DNA from: JACCZH01 sp963729445
Lineage (GTDB): Bacteria > Chloroflexota > Chloroflexia > Thermomicrobiales > CFX8
NCBI GenBank assembly: GCA_963729445.1
Contig: CAVSNU010000005.1
Location: 682,001 to 746,000 of the forward strand
Length of the DNA: 64,000 nucleotides
Direction: 5' to 3'
The notes beneath the pieces were generated by a model, which was not told the DNA's origin, did not search any database, and was given only the letters and a program-made list of their open reading frames with translations. A program made the translations under genes and the position numbers. Positions 8,171 to 17,626 of the stretch are shown piece by piece; position 1 is the stretch's first letter; every line of letters begins with the position of its first letter.

Positions 8171-9106
8171 GTGATCCGGTATATCATCCGCCGACTCTTG
8201 CAATCGATCGTCGTGGTCGTCGGAGTGACGCTGCTGGTTTTTGTCATCCTGTACCAGACGGGTGACCCCGTCGCCTTGATGGCGAGTCCGGACGCTACCC
8301 GTGAAGAGGTTGAGGCGCTGAGGGTTGCGCTTGGCTTTGATCGTCCCTGGTATGAGCAATACTGGAGCTTCGCGAAAGACGCGGTCCGTGGAGACTTTGG
8401 GAATTCGTTGCGCCAGGGCCAGCCCGTGTTCACGCTCATTATGGAACGTTTACCGGCCACGCTCAGTCTGGCGGCTACCGCATTTGTTCTCTCGGTGGTG
8501 TTTTCGATACCCGTCGGCATCATCTCCGCAACCCGGCGTAACTCGATCTGGGATAACCTCACGATGGGTGGGGCGCTCCTGGGGCAGTCGTTGCCGGTGT
8601 TCTTCCTGGGCGTGATGCTCATCTGGATATTTGCCGGACAGTTGGGCTGGTTACCCAGCTTCGGACGGGGCGATGGCTCGCTGGCGAGCACGGCCAAGCA
8701 CCTCGTGTTGCCGTCCATAACATTGGCGACATTCTCGCTGGCACGCAACGCCCGCCTGGTCCGCTCCAGCTTGCTCGAAGTGCTCGGGCTCGACTACATC
8801 AAGACGGCGCGCTCCAAGGGGCTCACCGAGCGAGTCGTGGTCTACCGGCACGCGCTGAAGAATGCCCTGATTCCCGTGGTCACTATTCTTGGCCTGGAGT
8901 TTGGAACACTGCTCGGTGGGGCGATCATTACCGAGACCGTCTTCGCATGGCCGGGAGTGGGGCGGTTGATCATTCTTGCGATTAACCAGCGCGATTTTCC
9001 GTTGGTCGTTGGTGCGGTAACGATTATCGCAACGCTATTCGTCTTCCTGAACCTGCTGGTTGATCTTCTGTATGGCGTCCTCGATCCACGCGTTCGCTAC
9101 AGCTAG
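8171..9106 (+). CDS. Peptide/nickel-type ABC transporter permease, DppB-like
   Basis: Inner-membrane permease of 311 residues with the usual six spans. N-terminus MIRYIIRRLLQSIVVVVGVT, then the DppB/OppB periplasmic loop (ALGFDRPWYEQYWSFAKD, GDFGNSL). The coupling (EAA) loop is DYIKTARSKGLTERVVVYRH, followed by ALKNALIPVVTILGLEFG. GTG 8171 follows GGGAG. It lies 141 bases after the binding protein and 39 bases before the partner permease, and works with that permease as a heterodimer. Confidence 0.92.
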   Translation: MIRYIIRRLLQSIVVVVGVTLLVFVILYQTGDPVALMASPDATREEVEALRVALGFDRPWYEQYWSFAKDAVRGDFGNSLRQGQPVFTLIMERLPATLSLAATAFVLSVVFSIPVGIISATRRNSIWDNLTMGGALLGQSLPVFFLGVMLIWIFAGQLGWLPSFGRGDGSLASTAKHLVLPSITLATFSLARNARLVRSSLLEVLGLDYIKTARSKGLTERVVVYRHALKNALIPVVTILGLEFGTLLGGAIITETVFAWPGVGRLIILAINQRDFPLVVGAVTIIATLFVFLNLLVDLLYGVLDPRVRYS

Positions 9107-9145
9107 GTACGTTCAGGTGAGTCTCAATCCATACGAGGAGCAATA

Positions 9146-10093
9146 ATGGCAGAGCGTGACGAGAGCGCCGCTACCCCATCGCTGGTTGGAAGCCGGCAGT
9201 CGCTGGCGGATTTCGGGAGAGACCGGACGACCAAACATCGGATGCCCAAGGTCCTACGGAGCTTGTTCAAGAATAAGCTGGCCGTTATTGGTGTCCTGAT
9301 CCTGTTCACCATGGTTGTTGCGGCCATAACCGCCCCCTTTGTAACCGATCACGATCCACGCGCTGGGCGCATTATCGAGAGCAAGACCCCGCCGGCCTGG
9401 GCCGAGGAGGGCTCAGGAGAGCACCTGCTCGGGACCGACGCGCTGGGTCGTGACATACTGACACGTGTCCTGTACGGTGCGCGGATCTCGCTGATCGTCG
9501 GTATTGCAGCAGTGCTCATGGCCGGCGTGATCGGTATTTCACTGGGATTGTTGTCCGGCTACTACGGCGGCAGACTGGATGATGTCATCATGCGCATCGC
9601 TGATATCCAGCTGGCAATCCCCTTCATTTTGCTGGCGATCGCGATCCTGACCGCGCTGGGGCAGGGTTTGGACAAGATCATCATCACGTTAGGTATCTCA
9701 GGTTGGGTCACCTATGGCCGCGTCGTGCGTGGTCAGGTGCTCTCCTGGCGCGAGAAAGAGTTTGTCGAGGCCGCCCGCGCAATCGGCGCGCGCAATGTAT
9801 CGATCATGTTCAAGCACATCCTCCCGAACGTCTTCGCGTCGATTATCGTGATCGGCAGCTTCGCCGTGGCGAACACGATTCTCGCCGAAGCCTCACTCTC
9901 GTTCCTGGGCCTGGGTGTGCCGCCCGATGTGCCGACCTGGGGCGGTATGGTTTCTGCCGGCCGTGACCAGATCATCACCGGCGAGTGGTGGATCTACACC
10001 TTCCCCGGCATCGCGATCATGCTGACCGTCCTCGGCATCAACGTCGTCGGCGACTGGTTGCGCGACTACCTGGACCCACGCCTGCAGTTGTAA
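9146..10093 (+). CDS. Peptide/nickel-type ABC transporter permease, DppC-like
   Basis: Second permease of the importer, 315 residues. A cytosolic N-tail of about 45 residues precedes the first span (LAVIGVLILFTMVVAAITAP). HLLGTDALGRDILTRVLYGA is the DppC signature. The coupling loop is FVEAARAIGARNVSIMFKH, and LAEASLSFLGLGVPPDVPTW is the conserved C-terminal segment. ATG 9146 is preceded by GAGGAGCAATA. A strong hairpin follows the gene. ATPase subunits must be supplied from elsewhere, since none are encoded next to it. Confidence 0.92.
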   Translation: MAERDESAATPSLVGSRQSLADFGRDRTTKHRMPKVLRSLFKNKLAVIGVLILFTMVVAAITAPFVTDHDPRAGRIIESKTPPAWAEEGSGEHLLGTDALGRDILTRVLYGARISLIVGIAAVLMAGVIGISLGLLSGYYGGRLDDVIMRIADIQLAIPFILLAIAILTALGQGLDKIIITLGISGWVTYGRVVRGQVLSWREKEFVEAARAIGARNVSIMFKHILPNVFASIIVIGSFAVANTILAEASLSFLGLGVPPDVPTWGGMVSAGRDQIITGEWWIYTFPGIAIMLTVLGINVVGDWLRDYLDPRLQL

Positions 10094-10122
10094 TCGGTAT
10101 GCAGTAGAGCAAGTACCAAGAA

Positions 10123-10147
10123 AGGCAGCCCTGATACAGGGCTGCCT
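10123..10147 (+). terminator. Terminator of the peptide ABC operon
   Basis: Perfect 10-bp stem AGGCAGCCCT/AGGGCTGCCT with loop GATAC, 30 bases after the DppC stop. The U tract is poor (CTCCTCGT). Confidence 0.65.
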
Positions 10148-10185
10148 CTCCTCGTCCGGGTGCATTGGACGCATGATCTTCGTCC

Positions 10186-10250
10186 GGGCGTAATTCATTG
10201 CGCCCTCTCCAACGCCCGAGCGGTCAGGCAGGGCGCAATGAATTACGCCC
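10186..10250. repeat. Double-palindrome element (GCGCAAT family), copy 1
   Basis: Two perfect 21-bp inverted arms (10186-10206 and 10230-10250) with core GGGCGTAATTCATTGCGC surround a 23-base loop that ends GCGGTCAGGC. Each arm is itself close to palindromic. Related copies lie at 39437-39519 and 60454-60530. This copy lies between the convergent DppC and EamA genes. Confidence 0.85.
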
Positions 10251-10288
10251 GTACGCAAAGAGTGCGCTTGTCATTGTCGTCAGCGGCT

Positions 10289-11293
10289 CTAGACAGCGGT
10301 CGCCGCCTGCGGGCGGGCTACGTCCGGGGTGACTGGTTCGAGCACCGGGTCATCGGCCGGGGTGACACTCTCAGCCGCAACCTTGCGAATTCGCGGGAAG
10401 TTGATGGCCGCGACACCGGCCAGAATGACACCGAGTGCAAGGACCGTGCGCGTATCCAACACCTCGCCAGCCAGCGTCCACCCGAGGAGCACCGCGACCA
10501 CCGGGTTCACGTAGGCATAGGTCGAAATCCTGGCGGGCGATTCGACGGTCATCAGCCAGGTGTAGGCGGTATAGGCCACAAGCGAGCCGATGGTCAGAAA
10601 GCCGAACGCCCACAGAGACGTGACCGAGACCTGGGCAATGTCGAATCGTTTCCACTCGCCCAGCGCTAGCCCGGCGACCACGAGCAGCGCGCCACCGGTG
10701 AGGAGCTGCATCGCGGTTGAGAGCAGCGGGCAGCTGGACATGCGTGCCCGGCGTGCGTAGAGCGACCCGGCGGCCCAGGCAAACGACGACAGGAGCATGA
10801 CGAGCGCACCGACCCGGTCGATGTGGCCCCCGCCGGGCATGGCCGCGGGTCCTGTGAGCAGCCCGATACCGGCGAAGCCAGCGAGCAGGCCGATCATGAT
10901 GCGGCTGGTTGGTTTGCTACCTCCCGGGCGCAGCCAATCAAGCAGCACGATCCAGAGCGGTACGGTGGTCGCGAGCATCGCCGCGATTCCAGACGGGATG
11001 TGCTGCTGCGCCCACACTGCGCCGCCGGTCCCAAACAGAATGAGAGCGGCACCGACTGTGACCGCCGAAGTCCAGTTCACGGGCATTGGCCGCGCAGCGC
11101 CGCGATGTCGCGCCCAGGCATAGAGCACGCTTCCGGCGATGAGGAAGCGCACGCCGGCGGACGCGAGTGGAGGCAGCGTCTCAATGGCGAAGCTGACCCC
11201 CAGAAAGGCCGAACCCCAGATGAAATAAATAGCAAAAAAGGCCGCAAGCACCCGACCCCGGTGTGACGCGCTCAATGCGCTCACCCTCGCCAC
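10289..11293 (-). CDS. EamA/DMT family transporter
   Basis: Inner-membrane drug/metabolite-type permease with two EamA repeats of about five spans each. The open frame runs back to 11506, but the first span (RVLAAFFAIYFIWGSAFLGV) begins far inside. I choose GTG 11293 (334 residues), preceded by TTTGAGGACAGGC; GTG 11284 is an alternative. Seen: VLYAWARHRG between spans, GVWAQQHIPSGIAAMLATTV (RhaT/EamA signature), and YAYVNPVVAVLLGWTLAGE in the second repeat. The substrate is unknown. The gene diverges from the methionine aminopeptidase at 11528. Confidence 0.85.
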   Translation of the reverse strand: MARVSALSASHRGRVLAAFFAIYFIWGSAFLGVSFAIETLPPLASAGVRFLIAGSVLYAWARHRGAARPMPVNWTSAVTVGAALILFGTGGAVWAQQHIPSGIAAMLATTVPLWIVLLDWLRPGGSKPTSRIMIGLLAGFAGIGLLTGPAAMPGGGHIDRVGALVMLLSSFAWAAGSLYARRARMSSCPLLSTAMQLLTGGALLVVAGLALGEWKRFDIAQVSVTSLWAFGFLTIGSLVAYTAYTWLMTVESPARISTYAYVNPVVAVLLGWTLAGEVLDTRTVLALGVILAGVAAINFPRIRKVAAESVTPADDPVLEPVTPDVARPQAATAV

Positions 11294-11527
11294 GCCTGTC
11301 CTCAAAGATCCGCCCGGTTCAAGGGGCAACACCGAGGTTTCCGCGATCGTTGTTTGGCAGCGATCGGGTAACGGAACTATCACGCGGCTGGGAGCATTTT
11401 GACCGTTTTCAGACCAGTCATATTTCCGGAGCCGACGAATGATATGCATCCGCGCGCTCAGATGCAAGGAAGATATGGCATCATTTTTCATTGACGTTGT
11501 TATCAAGTCTGGTGAGGCGATTTTTCC

Positions 11528-12286
11528 ATGGCACGAGGCGGTATTCAGATTAAGAAAGCAGAAGATCTCGCGAAGATGCGCGAGGCGGGCAGGCTGGTCG
11601 CCAACGTGCTCGACATGCTCGCCGGCGAGGTGAGAGCGGGTGTCACAACCGGCCAGCTAGACGACCTTGCCGAAGCCTTTATCCGGGACCATGGAGCCAC
11701 CCCCTCGTTCAAGGGTTACCGTGGATTCCCGCGCAGTATCTGTACTGCGGTGAACGACGAGGTCGTGCACGGTATACCCAGCGGACGCACCCTCTACGAC
11801 GGTGACATTATCGCCGTTGATGTTGGAGCGATTCTGGATGGTTGGCATGGAGACGCGACGCGCACGTTTGGTGTGGGTGAGATCGACGCTGAATCGCAGC
11901 GGCTGATGGACGTCTGTGCGGAGTCGCTCGTGCTCGGCATTGAGAAGGCGCGGGCCGGCAATCGTCTAACCGACATTTCGGCTGCCATCGAAGCGCGGGT
12001 TGAGGCTGACGGCTTTAAAGTGGTGCACGATCTCTTCGGGCACGGTGTTGGTCGCCAGCTGCACGAATCCCCGATGCTGCCCCACTATGGCCCGGCGGGT
12101 AACGGACCCACGCTCAAGTCCGGCATGGTGATCACGATCGAGCCCATGATCGTAGCCGGTTCGCGTGACATGCTGTTGCTCGAAGATGGCTGGACGATCA
12201 TGACCCGTGACGGCTCCCGCTCGGCGCAGTACGAGCACACCGTCGCCATCACCGATGATGATCCCTGGATCCTGACGCTGCCGTAG
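11528..12286 (+). CDS. map: Methionine aminopeptidase, type I
   Basis: Removes the initiator Met from nascent proteins; cytosolic dinuclear metallopeptidase of 252 residues, the normal type I length. N-terminus GGIQIKKAEDLAKMREAGRL. Metal ligands are visible in order: Asp in IAVDVGAILDGWHGDATRTF (two Asp), His in LFGHGVGRQLHESP, Glu in MVITIEPMIV, and Glu in SAQYEHTVAI. It stands alone, divergent from EamA; in many bacteria map sits in the ribosomal-protein locus, so this may be a second copy. Confidence 0.95.
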   Translation: MARGGIQIKKAEDLAKMREAGRLVANVLDMLAGEVRAGVTTGQLDDLAEAFIRDHGATPSFKGYRGFPRSICTAVNDEVVHGIPSGRTLYDGDIIAVDVGAILDGWHGDATRTFGVGEIDAESQRLMDVCAESLVLGIEKARAGNRLTDISAAIEARVEADGFKVVHDLFGHGVGRQLHESPMLPHYGPAGNGPTLKSGMVITIEPMIVAGSRDMLLLEDGWTIMTRDGSRSAQYEHTVAITDDDPWILTLP

Positions 12287-12460
12287 CACCTCGTCATGGG
12301 CGCGTGACATGTTCAGGCACGTCGCTCATCATCACACCCTTGCAGACGGTCCGAACGCCGCGACCTCATCGGCGTGCGCTTCGGCTGCTCCTTGGGATGG
12401 GCCACCCGCCCAGCGTTCGAGGGCCCGCCGGTGCCCGCGTCCCCGGGAGCCAGCCGACCG

Positions 12461-13027
12461 TCACGCCGTGGCTCGGCTGGGTTGGTAGCGCAGAGCGACC
12501 GCTCCGGACTGGAACTCGTGGACCGCCACGAGTTTCAGTTCGATCCGCTCGCGCAGGCCTGCGAGCAACGTCGGTCCGTGGCCGGCCAGGACGGGCTGCA
12601 CGACGAACTCGTACTCGTCGATCAATCCCAGATCCGCCAAAGCCAGCGGGAGAGTCACGCCGCCCACGAACAGGCCTTCGCCCGGCCCCTCCTTGAGCCT
12701 CCGAACGGCTTCGCCCAGGTCGCCGTGCACGAGCTCCGCGTTCCAATCGACCTGGTCCAGGGTGCTCGACACGACGTACTTCTTGGTCCCGTCGATCGTC
12801 TGGGCGAAGGCGATGTCTGCGTCATCCATCCAGTCCGGCCATGTTCCCGTCGCCGGTTGCCGCCACGCTGCCTCCATCATCTCGTAGGTCACCCGGCCAA
12901 ACAGCAGGGCATCGGCGCGCTCCAGGCTGGCGGCCCAGTAGCGATGCGACTCCTCGTCCGGGATCCCCACTTGGTGATCAACGCAGCCGTCGAGGGTGAC
13001 GTTGATCGAGTAGCGAAGCGGTCTCAT
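12461..13027 (-). CDS. Dihydrofolate reductase-like (RibD C-terminal domain) protein
   Basis: 188-residue protein of the RibD_C/YyaP group, related in fold to DHFR and to the pyrimidine reductase half of RibD. ATG 13027 is chosen because AAAGGAGA precedes it; an upstream in-frame ATG at 13117 would add 30 residues of no known type. Seen: MRPLRYSINVTLDGCVDHQV, ALLFGRVTYEMMEAAW, KKYVVSSTLDQVDWNAELV, GEGLFVGGVTLPLALADLGL and IDEYEFVVQPVLAGHGPTLL. The substrate of this group is not established. The 174 bases between map and this gene hold nothing recognised. Confidence 0.85.
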   Translation of the reverse strand: MRPLRYSINVTLDGCVDHQVGIPDEESHRYWAASLERADALLFGRVTYEMMEAAWRQPATGTWPDWMDDADIAFAQTIDGTKKYVVSSTLDQVDWNAELVHGDLGEAVRRLKEGPGEGLFVGGVTLPLALADLGLIDEYEFVVQPVLAGHGPTLLAGLRERIELKLVAVHEFQSGAVALRYQPSRATA

Positions 13028-13160
13028 CGGTTTGTCTCCTTTGGTCGCCGGGCCTCGACTGACGCGGTGCACGACCGACCGTTCAGCATCAGCCTTCGGA
13101 CGCCCAGTTCGTGCCATACCCCATTCTACAATTTAGATAACGAATTATTGGCGCGGGACA

Positions 13161-14162
13161 CTAGGTTCCACCAGCAATGCTGGAGGCCTGGCAGTCGCCC
13201 ACCCCGAGCAGCTCGGTCAACCGGGATCTGCAGCGGATGTAGTGCAGGTGAAAGCGGGGCTCGTCACGGATGGGGGCCAGGATCATGTCAGGAGAGGGCG
13301 GGTGGCTGGTGGTGCGGAGGCGTACTGCGCGGTCGTAGACTCGGTCGATCAAGCGCACGAACCGGATGGCCTGGTCAGTGTCCTTCAAGGGCTGAAACTC
13401 CGTTACCTCGATGATGTCAACCTCTAGCAGCCAGGCGGCGTCGTACATGGGGTGCGTCTCGTAGAGGAACTCCATAAGCTCAATCCAGGTGAACGAGACG
13501 ACACGATTCTGTATCCTGTCCAACTGGATTGGACGATCACTGGCGGACTCGCGCCAGTCTTTTCCGTCAAGCTCCACGATGGCGAAGCTGTTCGCGATCT
13601 CCCCCAGCTCACGTGTGAACGGGTTATTGTAATAGCGTCCTCCGGCCATGCCGCCGGGTCTGGCGTTGGCGGTCGCGATGATGGTCGGCTGCCCAGCCAG
13701 CATGGCCTGTAGGAGCGTGTTGAGCAACATGATGTTGGCGGGATCGTCCAGATCGATCTCGTCGATACAAACCAGTTGCTGGGCGGCCAGGAAACCTGAT
13801 AGCTCGGCCATGCCTAGCGTGCCGGCCGCAGCCAGAAATTCGTCGAACGTCGCGAACAGCTTCGGCTCAGGCCCTTTCAGGAACGCGGCGGCAAGAAGGT
13901 GGGTCTTACCGATGCCGGGCGGTCCGGTCATGTAGATGCCGCGTGGAATCCGCGGGTCACGCTTCTGCCAGAACCGCCGGGGGCGTGCTGTCTCCTCGAG
14001 CACGCTTCCGATCTGTTCCACGATCGCAGCATGCGCAGGGTTGGACGGGTCGAGCTCAAAGGAGTCGAACGAGACCGACTCAAAACGAGCCGGCAGCATG
14101 AACTGCGGCTCGTGGGTCGCCCGCACTCGTTTGCGAAGTTGATCGATGGCTACCTTGGTCAA
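13161..14162 (-). CDS. AFG1/ZapE-like AAA+ ATPase
   Basis: 333-residue P-loop ATPase of the AFG1 family, whose E. coli member ZapE acts at the division ring. Walker A is GPPGIGKTH, Walker B LVCIDEIDLDD, and a sensor-1-type segment is TIIATANARPGG followed by FTRELGEIANSF. The C-terminal part carries YDAAWLLEVDIIEVTEFQP. The start is a TTG at 14162 preceded by GGGGAGCG. It diverges from the M81 peptidase. Whether it acts in division or in protein quality control cannot be told from the sequence. Confidence 0.87.
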   Translation of the reverse strand: MTKVAIDQLRKRVRATHEPQFMLPARFESVSFDSFELDPSNPAHAAIVEQIGSVLEETARPRRFWQKRDPRIPRGIYMTGPPGIGKTHLLAAAFLKGPEPKLFATFDEFLAAAGTLGMAELSGFLAAQQLVCIDEIDLDDPANIMLLNTLLQAMLAGQPTIIATANARPGGMAGGRYYNNPFTRELGEIANSFAIVELDGKDWRESASDRPIQLDRIQNRVVSFTWIELMEFLYETHPMYDAAWLLEVDIIEVTEFQPLKDTDQAIRFVRLIDRVYDRAVRLRTTSHPPSPDMILAPIRDEPRFHLHYIRCRSRLTELLGVGDCQASSIAGGT

Positions 14163-14298
14163 ACGCTCCCCTATCCAGCCTGCTTAACCCGGTGAAGTGT
14201 ACCGGGTCGCCGGCTGCCGGCCTATTGCCTCCTCGCTCAAACTGACCGATACTGGCCCGAGTTCGGAATCTGGAATCAAGGAAGAGGAGCGGACAGGC

Positions 14299-15810
14299 AT
14301 GACCATTCGCATCGTGACCGGCGGCATCTCGCAGGAGACCAACACGTTCCAGCACGAGCTGACGTCATTGGAAGATTTCCAGAAGGGTTCCAGCCGGATC
14401 GATCGTGGTCAGGAGATCCTGGACCTCGAAGGCACTGGAACGATTTACGGCGGCATCATCGACGAGGCGAAGAAAAATAACGTGGAGCTTATCCCGACGA
14501 CCTTCGGCCGGGCTGTCCCGGGCGGGCCGGTGACCCGCGAGGCGTTCGAGACGATGCGCGACGAGATCCTCGAAGGGATACGCAACGCCGGGCCGATCGA
14601 CGGCGTGCTGCTCGGTATCCACGGCGCCATGGCGCTTGAGCACCTGCCCGATGGTGAAGGTCCGCTCCTGACCGCTATCCGCGAGGTCGTCGGACCGGAG
14701 ATTCCCATCGTCGCGCCGCTGGATCTGCATACCAACCTCTCCGACGAGATGATGGAGCAATGCGACGCCTTCGTCGGATACAAGCAGTACCCCCACATCG
14801 ACATGCCCGAGACCGGCGCGCGCGCCATGCAGATCCTGCTGGCGACGATCCGCGGCGAGATTACACCGGTGATGGCCTTTACGCGGGTGCCGCTGATCGC
14901 GCCCAACCAGTCGATGGTCACCACCTGGCAATCTCCCCTCAAGAAGGCGATCGACCGGGCGCGGGAGATCGAGCAGGAGCCGAACGTGGTGGCCGCTACG
15001 GTCCTCGGCGGTTTCCCGTTCGCGGACCAGGCGTTCACCGGGGTCGCGACGATTGTGGTGACGAACAACGACAAGGCTCTGGCCAAGCAGTATGCCGACG
15101 AGCTGGCTCAGATGTGCTGGGATCTGCGCGAGGACTTCACCATTCACCCCACGCCGATCGCCGACGCTATCGCCGAAGCGATGGCCGGCGAACCGGGGAG
15201 CGTCTACGTGCTGGCCGACATCTCAGACTCCGGCGCGAGCGGTACGGCGGGTGATGGTACGGCGGTTCTCAAAGGGCTCCTGGACGCCAATGCCCGGTCA
15301 GCGGCGGTCGCCCAGATCATGGACACGGCTGCGGTACAGGCCTGCATCGATGCTGGCGTCGGGAGCACCGTGACCCTCTCGGTCGGCGGCAAGCACGACG
15401 GCCTGCACGGCGAACCGGTTGAGGTGACCGGCATGGTGCGCTCGATTCACGAAGGTGGTTTCCTCATGGCCGGGCCGATGGGCGCCGGAACGCGCGCCAG
15501 CCGAGGGAGAACGGTTGTCCTGGAGATCAACGGTCCGGGCGGCATCGAGCTTCAATTGACCGACCTGCGCGGCCACCCGAACGACCTGAACTTCTTCCGC
15601 TCATTCGGCATCGAGCCCACCGAGCGCCGCATCCTGGTCCTCAAGAGCGCCGCCCACTTCCGCGCCGCCTTTGAGCCGATCGCCACGAAGGTCATTGAAG
15701 TCGATGCTCCGGGCATCAGCAGCCCGAACCTGCACAGCTTCAACTACAAGAACCTCCGCCGGCCGATCTTCCCGCTCGATCAGGACCTGGAGTGGGCGCC
15801 GGGAAGGTAG
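14299..15810 (+). CDS. M81 family metallopeptidase (MlrC-like)
   Basis: 503-residue protein of the MlrC (microcystin LR degradation C) family. ATG 14299 follows an AGGAAGAGGAGC ribosome site. N-terminal domain: MTIRIVTGGISQETNTFQHE, then LLGIHGAMALEHLPDGEGPL and PIVAPLDLHTNLSDEMMEQ, giving the conserved metal-site Asp-x-His and downstream HIDMPETGARA. The C-terminal domain starts near SVYVLADISDSGASGTAGDG. Family members hydrolyse small peptides or lactam-like substrates; most in non-degraders have unknown roles. No microcystin genes are present. Confidence 0.9.
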   Translation: MTIRIVTGGISQETNTFQHELTSLEDFQKGSSRIDRGQEILDLEGTGTIYGGIIDEAKKNNVELIPTTFGRAVPGGPVTREAFETMRDEILEGIRNAGPIDGVLLGIHGAMALEHLPDGEGPLLTAIREVVGPEIPIVAPLDLHTNLSDEMMEQCDAFVGYKQYPHIDMPETGARAMQILLATIRGEITPVMAFTRVPLIAPNQSMVTTWQSPLKKAIDRAREIEQEPNVVAATVLGGFPFADQAFTGVATIVVTNNDKALAKQYADELAQMCWDLREDFTIHPTPIADAIAEAMAGEPGSVYVLADISDSGASGTAGDGTAVLKGLLDANARSAAVAQIMDTAAVQACIDAGVGSTVTLSVGGKHDGLHGEPVEVTGMVRSIHEGGFLMAGPMGAGTRASRGRTVVLEINGPGGIELQLTDLRGHPNDLNFFRSFGIEPTERRILVLKSAAHFRAAFEPIATKVIEVDAPGISSPNLHSFNYKNLRRPIFPLDQDLEWAPGR

Positions 15811-15909
15811 ATGACGCCCGGCTCAACCCGAGCGAGTCTCAGAGAATCGTGGCTATTCGCCTCCCGGTACAATGCGAACAGAGGTATCTGCACCTGGAGT
15901 GAGCGGTGG

Positions 15910-17607
15910 ATGAGTATGGCGATGACCAATGCTGAGATTGCCGTTGTCCTGCGCAGCCATGCCGATCTGCTGGAGATTGCCGGCGAGAGTGCTTTTCGGG
16001 TCAATGCCTATCGACGCGCGGCAGACGCCGTGCAAGACCACCACCGATCGATTGAGGATGAGCCGGAGCTGACGAGTATTCCTGGAGTAGGTGCCAGTAT
16101 CTCCGCCGCCTTGCGCGAGATACTGGCTACCGGAAAGTTTGCGGAGTTCGATGAGCTTCAGGAATCGCTACCCGGCTCACTGTTGTCTATGCTCGATGTT
16201 CCGGGCCTGGGTGCGAAGCGTGTGGCTCGTTTCTATCGCGAGCTCGGCATTACGTCCCTCCCGGAGCTGGAGCAGGCGGCCCGGACGGGTAAGCTGGCCG
16301 CGTTGCGAGGGATCGGTCCGAAGGCCGAACAGAATATTCTGGACGGCATCGTCTTCCTGCAACGACGCACCGGCAGGATCTCGATTGGTGTTGCTCTGCC
16401 GCTGGCTGAGAGGCTGGCGGAGCAGCTTTCAGCCGAGACCGGCAACCCGGTATGGGTAGCAGGATCGGTGCGCCGGATGTGCGAAACGGCCGGAAACATC
16501 GATCTGGTCGCCGTTGGCGAGAACGTCGATGCCATTCTCAACACTGTCTCGTCGCTCCCTGATGTCGCGACTGAAATTGAGCGTGCCGGTTCGATCGCGG
16601 TGTTCGATTTGCAACAGGGCGTGAGCCTGCGGGTGCGCGTCACGCCGGTCTCTGAGGCTGGTACGGCGTGGATCCAGATGACCGGATCGGCGGCTCATCT
16701 GGCCAGGCTCGGTGGTCCGGAAGCACTCCCGCCTGCCGAAACCGAGGCAGCGTGTTACGCTGCGCTCGGTCTGGAATGGATTCCGCCTGAGTTGCGCGAG
16801 GATACGGGTGAGATCGAGGCGGCTCGCGAAGGCCGTTTGCCGCGGCTGATCGAATTGGACGATCTGCGCGGGGATCTCCACCTGCACACCACCTGGTCGG
16901 ACGGCGCCGCATCGCCGCTGGAGATGGCGCTGGCCGCCGCTCGTCGAGGCTATGACTACCTGGCGATCACCGACCACTCGGGTGGACTCGCGATCGCCCA
17001 CGGCCTCACGCCGGAACGGTTGATCGCACAGCGGATCGCGATCGAGGAGGTGCAGCCCAGCTCGCCTGTGCGCCTGTTGGCTGGCTCAGAGGTCGAGGTG
17101 CACCGCGACGGACGGCTGGATTTTGGGGACGAGGTGTTGGCCGGCCTGGACCTGGTCGTCGCGTCACTGCATAGCGGACTACGCCAGGACGTCGAGACGA
17201 TTACGGAGCGCATCTGCGCGGTGTTGAGGAACGAGCACGTCGATATTGTGGCTCACCCAACCGGCAGGTTAATCGAACGCCGGCAGGGTGCGCAGTACGA
17301 CTGGCCACGCGTCTTCGCGGCGGCGCGCGAAACAGCTACTGCGATCGAGATCAATAGCGACCCCGCCCGGCTGGATCTGCGGGATGTCCACGCTCGCATG
17401 GCCAACGAGGCGGGTGTGTTGCTTACCATCGACTCTGACGCCCACCACCCGGATTCGTTAGCGCTCGTCCGTTACGGGGTAGGCGTCGCTCGTCGTGCCT
17501 GGGTTGAGCCGCAGCAGGTTGTCAACACCTGGACCCTGGATGAGTTGTTGGCCTGGCTGGCAGAGCGGCGGGTTCCAGGCCCCCCAATAGCGCAGAATGA
17601 CCGCTGA
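15910..17607 (+). CDS. PolX-type protein with PHP domain; polymerase site apparently inactive
   Basis: 565 residues, normal PolX length. Domains: helix-hairpin-helix 8-kDa-like region (1-100; IPGVGASISAALREIL, VPGLGAKRVARFYREL), PolX nucleotidyltransferase core (about 110-320), PHP domain (about 330-565). In the core, the usual GDID pair reads GSVRRMCETAGNID, so the first catalytic Asp is Asn196 (codon 16495-16497). The third Asp, normally in a DxR strand, is Ser239 (VSLRVRV). The PHP metal residues are kept: GDLHLHTTWSDG, LAITDHSGG, SEVEVH, LVVASLHSG, HPTGR, IDSDAHHP. It probably keeps 3'-5' exonuclease or phosphoesterase activity without polymerisation. ATG 15910 was chosen over upstream frame extension lacking homology. 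Confidence 0.9.
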   Translation: MSMAMTNAEIAVVLRSHADLLEIAGESAFRVNAYRRAADAVQDHHRSIEDEPELTSIPGVGASISAALREILATGKFAEFDELQESLPGSLLSMLDVPGLGAKRVARFYRELGITSLPELEQAARTGKLAALRGIGPKAEQNILDGIVFLQRRTGRISIGVALPLAERLAEQLSAETGNPVWVAGSVRRMCETAGNIDLVAVGENVDAILNTVSSLPDVATEIERAGSIAVFDLQQGVSLRVRVTPVSEAGTAWIQMTGSAAHLARLGGPEALPPAETEAACYAALGLEWIPPELREDTGEIEAAREGRLPRLIELDDLRGDLHLHTTWSDGAASPLEMALAAARRGYDYLAITDHSGGLAIAHGLTPERLIAQRIAIEEVQPSSPVRLLAGSEVEVHRDGRLDFGDEVLAGLDLVVASLHSGLRQDVETITERICAVLRNEHVDIVAHPTGRLIERRQGAQYDWPRVFAAARETATAIEINSDPARLDLRDVHARMANEAGVLLTIDSDAHHPDSLALVRYGVGVARRAWVEPQQVVNTWTLDELLAWLAERRVPGPPIAQNDR

Positions 17608-17626
17608 TACTGCGTGGAGAGGGTGT

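Noticed and set aside
10160..10669. 169-codon forward frame starting in the palindromic element
   Set aside because: The first part is translated repeat (GAMNYARTQ) and the rest is antisense to EamA.
12374..13414. 346-codon forward open frame
   Set aside because: It runs antisense to the RibD-like and ZapE-like genes and has low-complexity Arg/Pro/Gly-rich sequence typical of GC-rich shadow frames.
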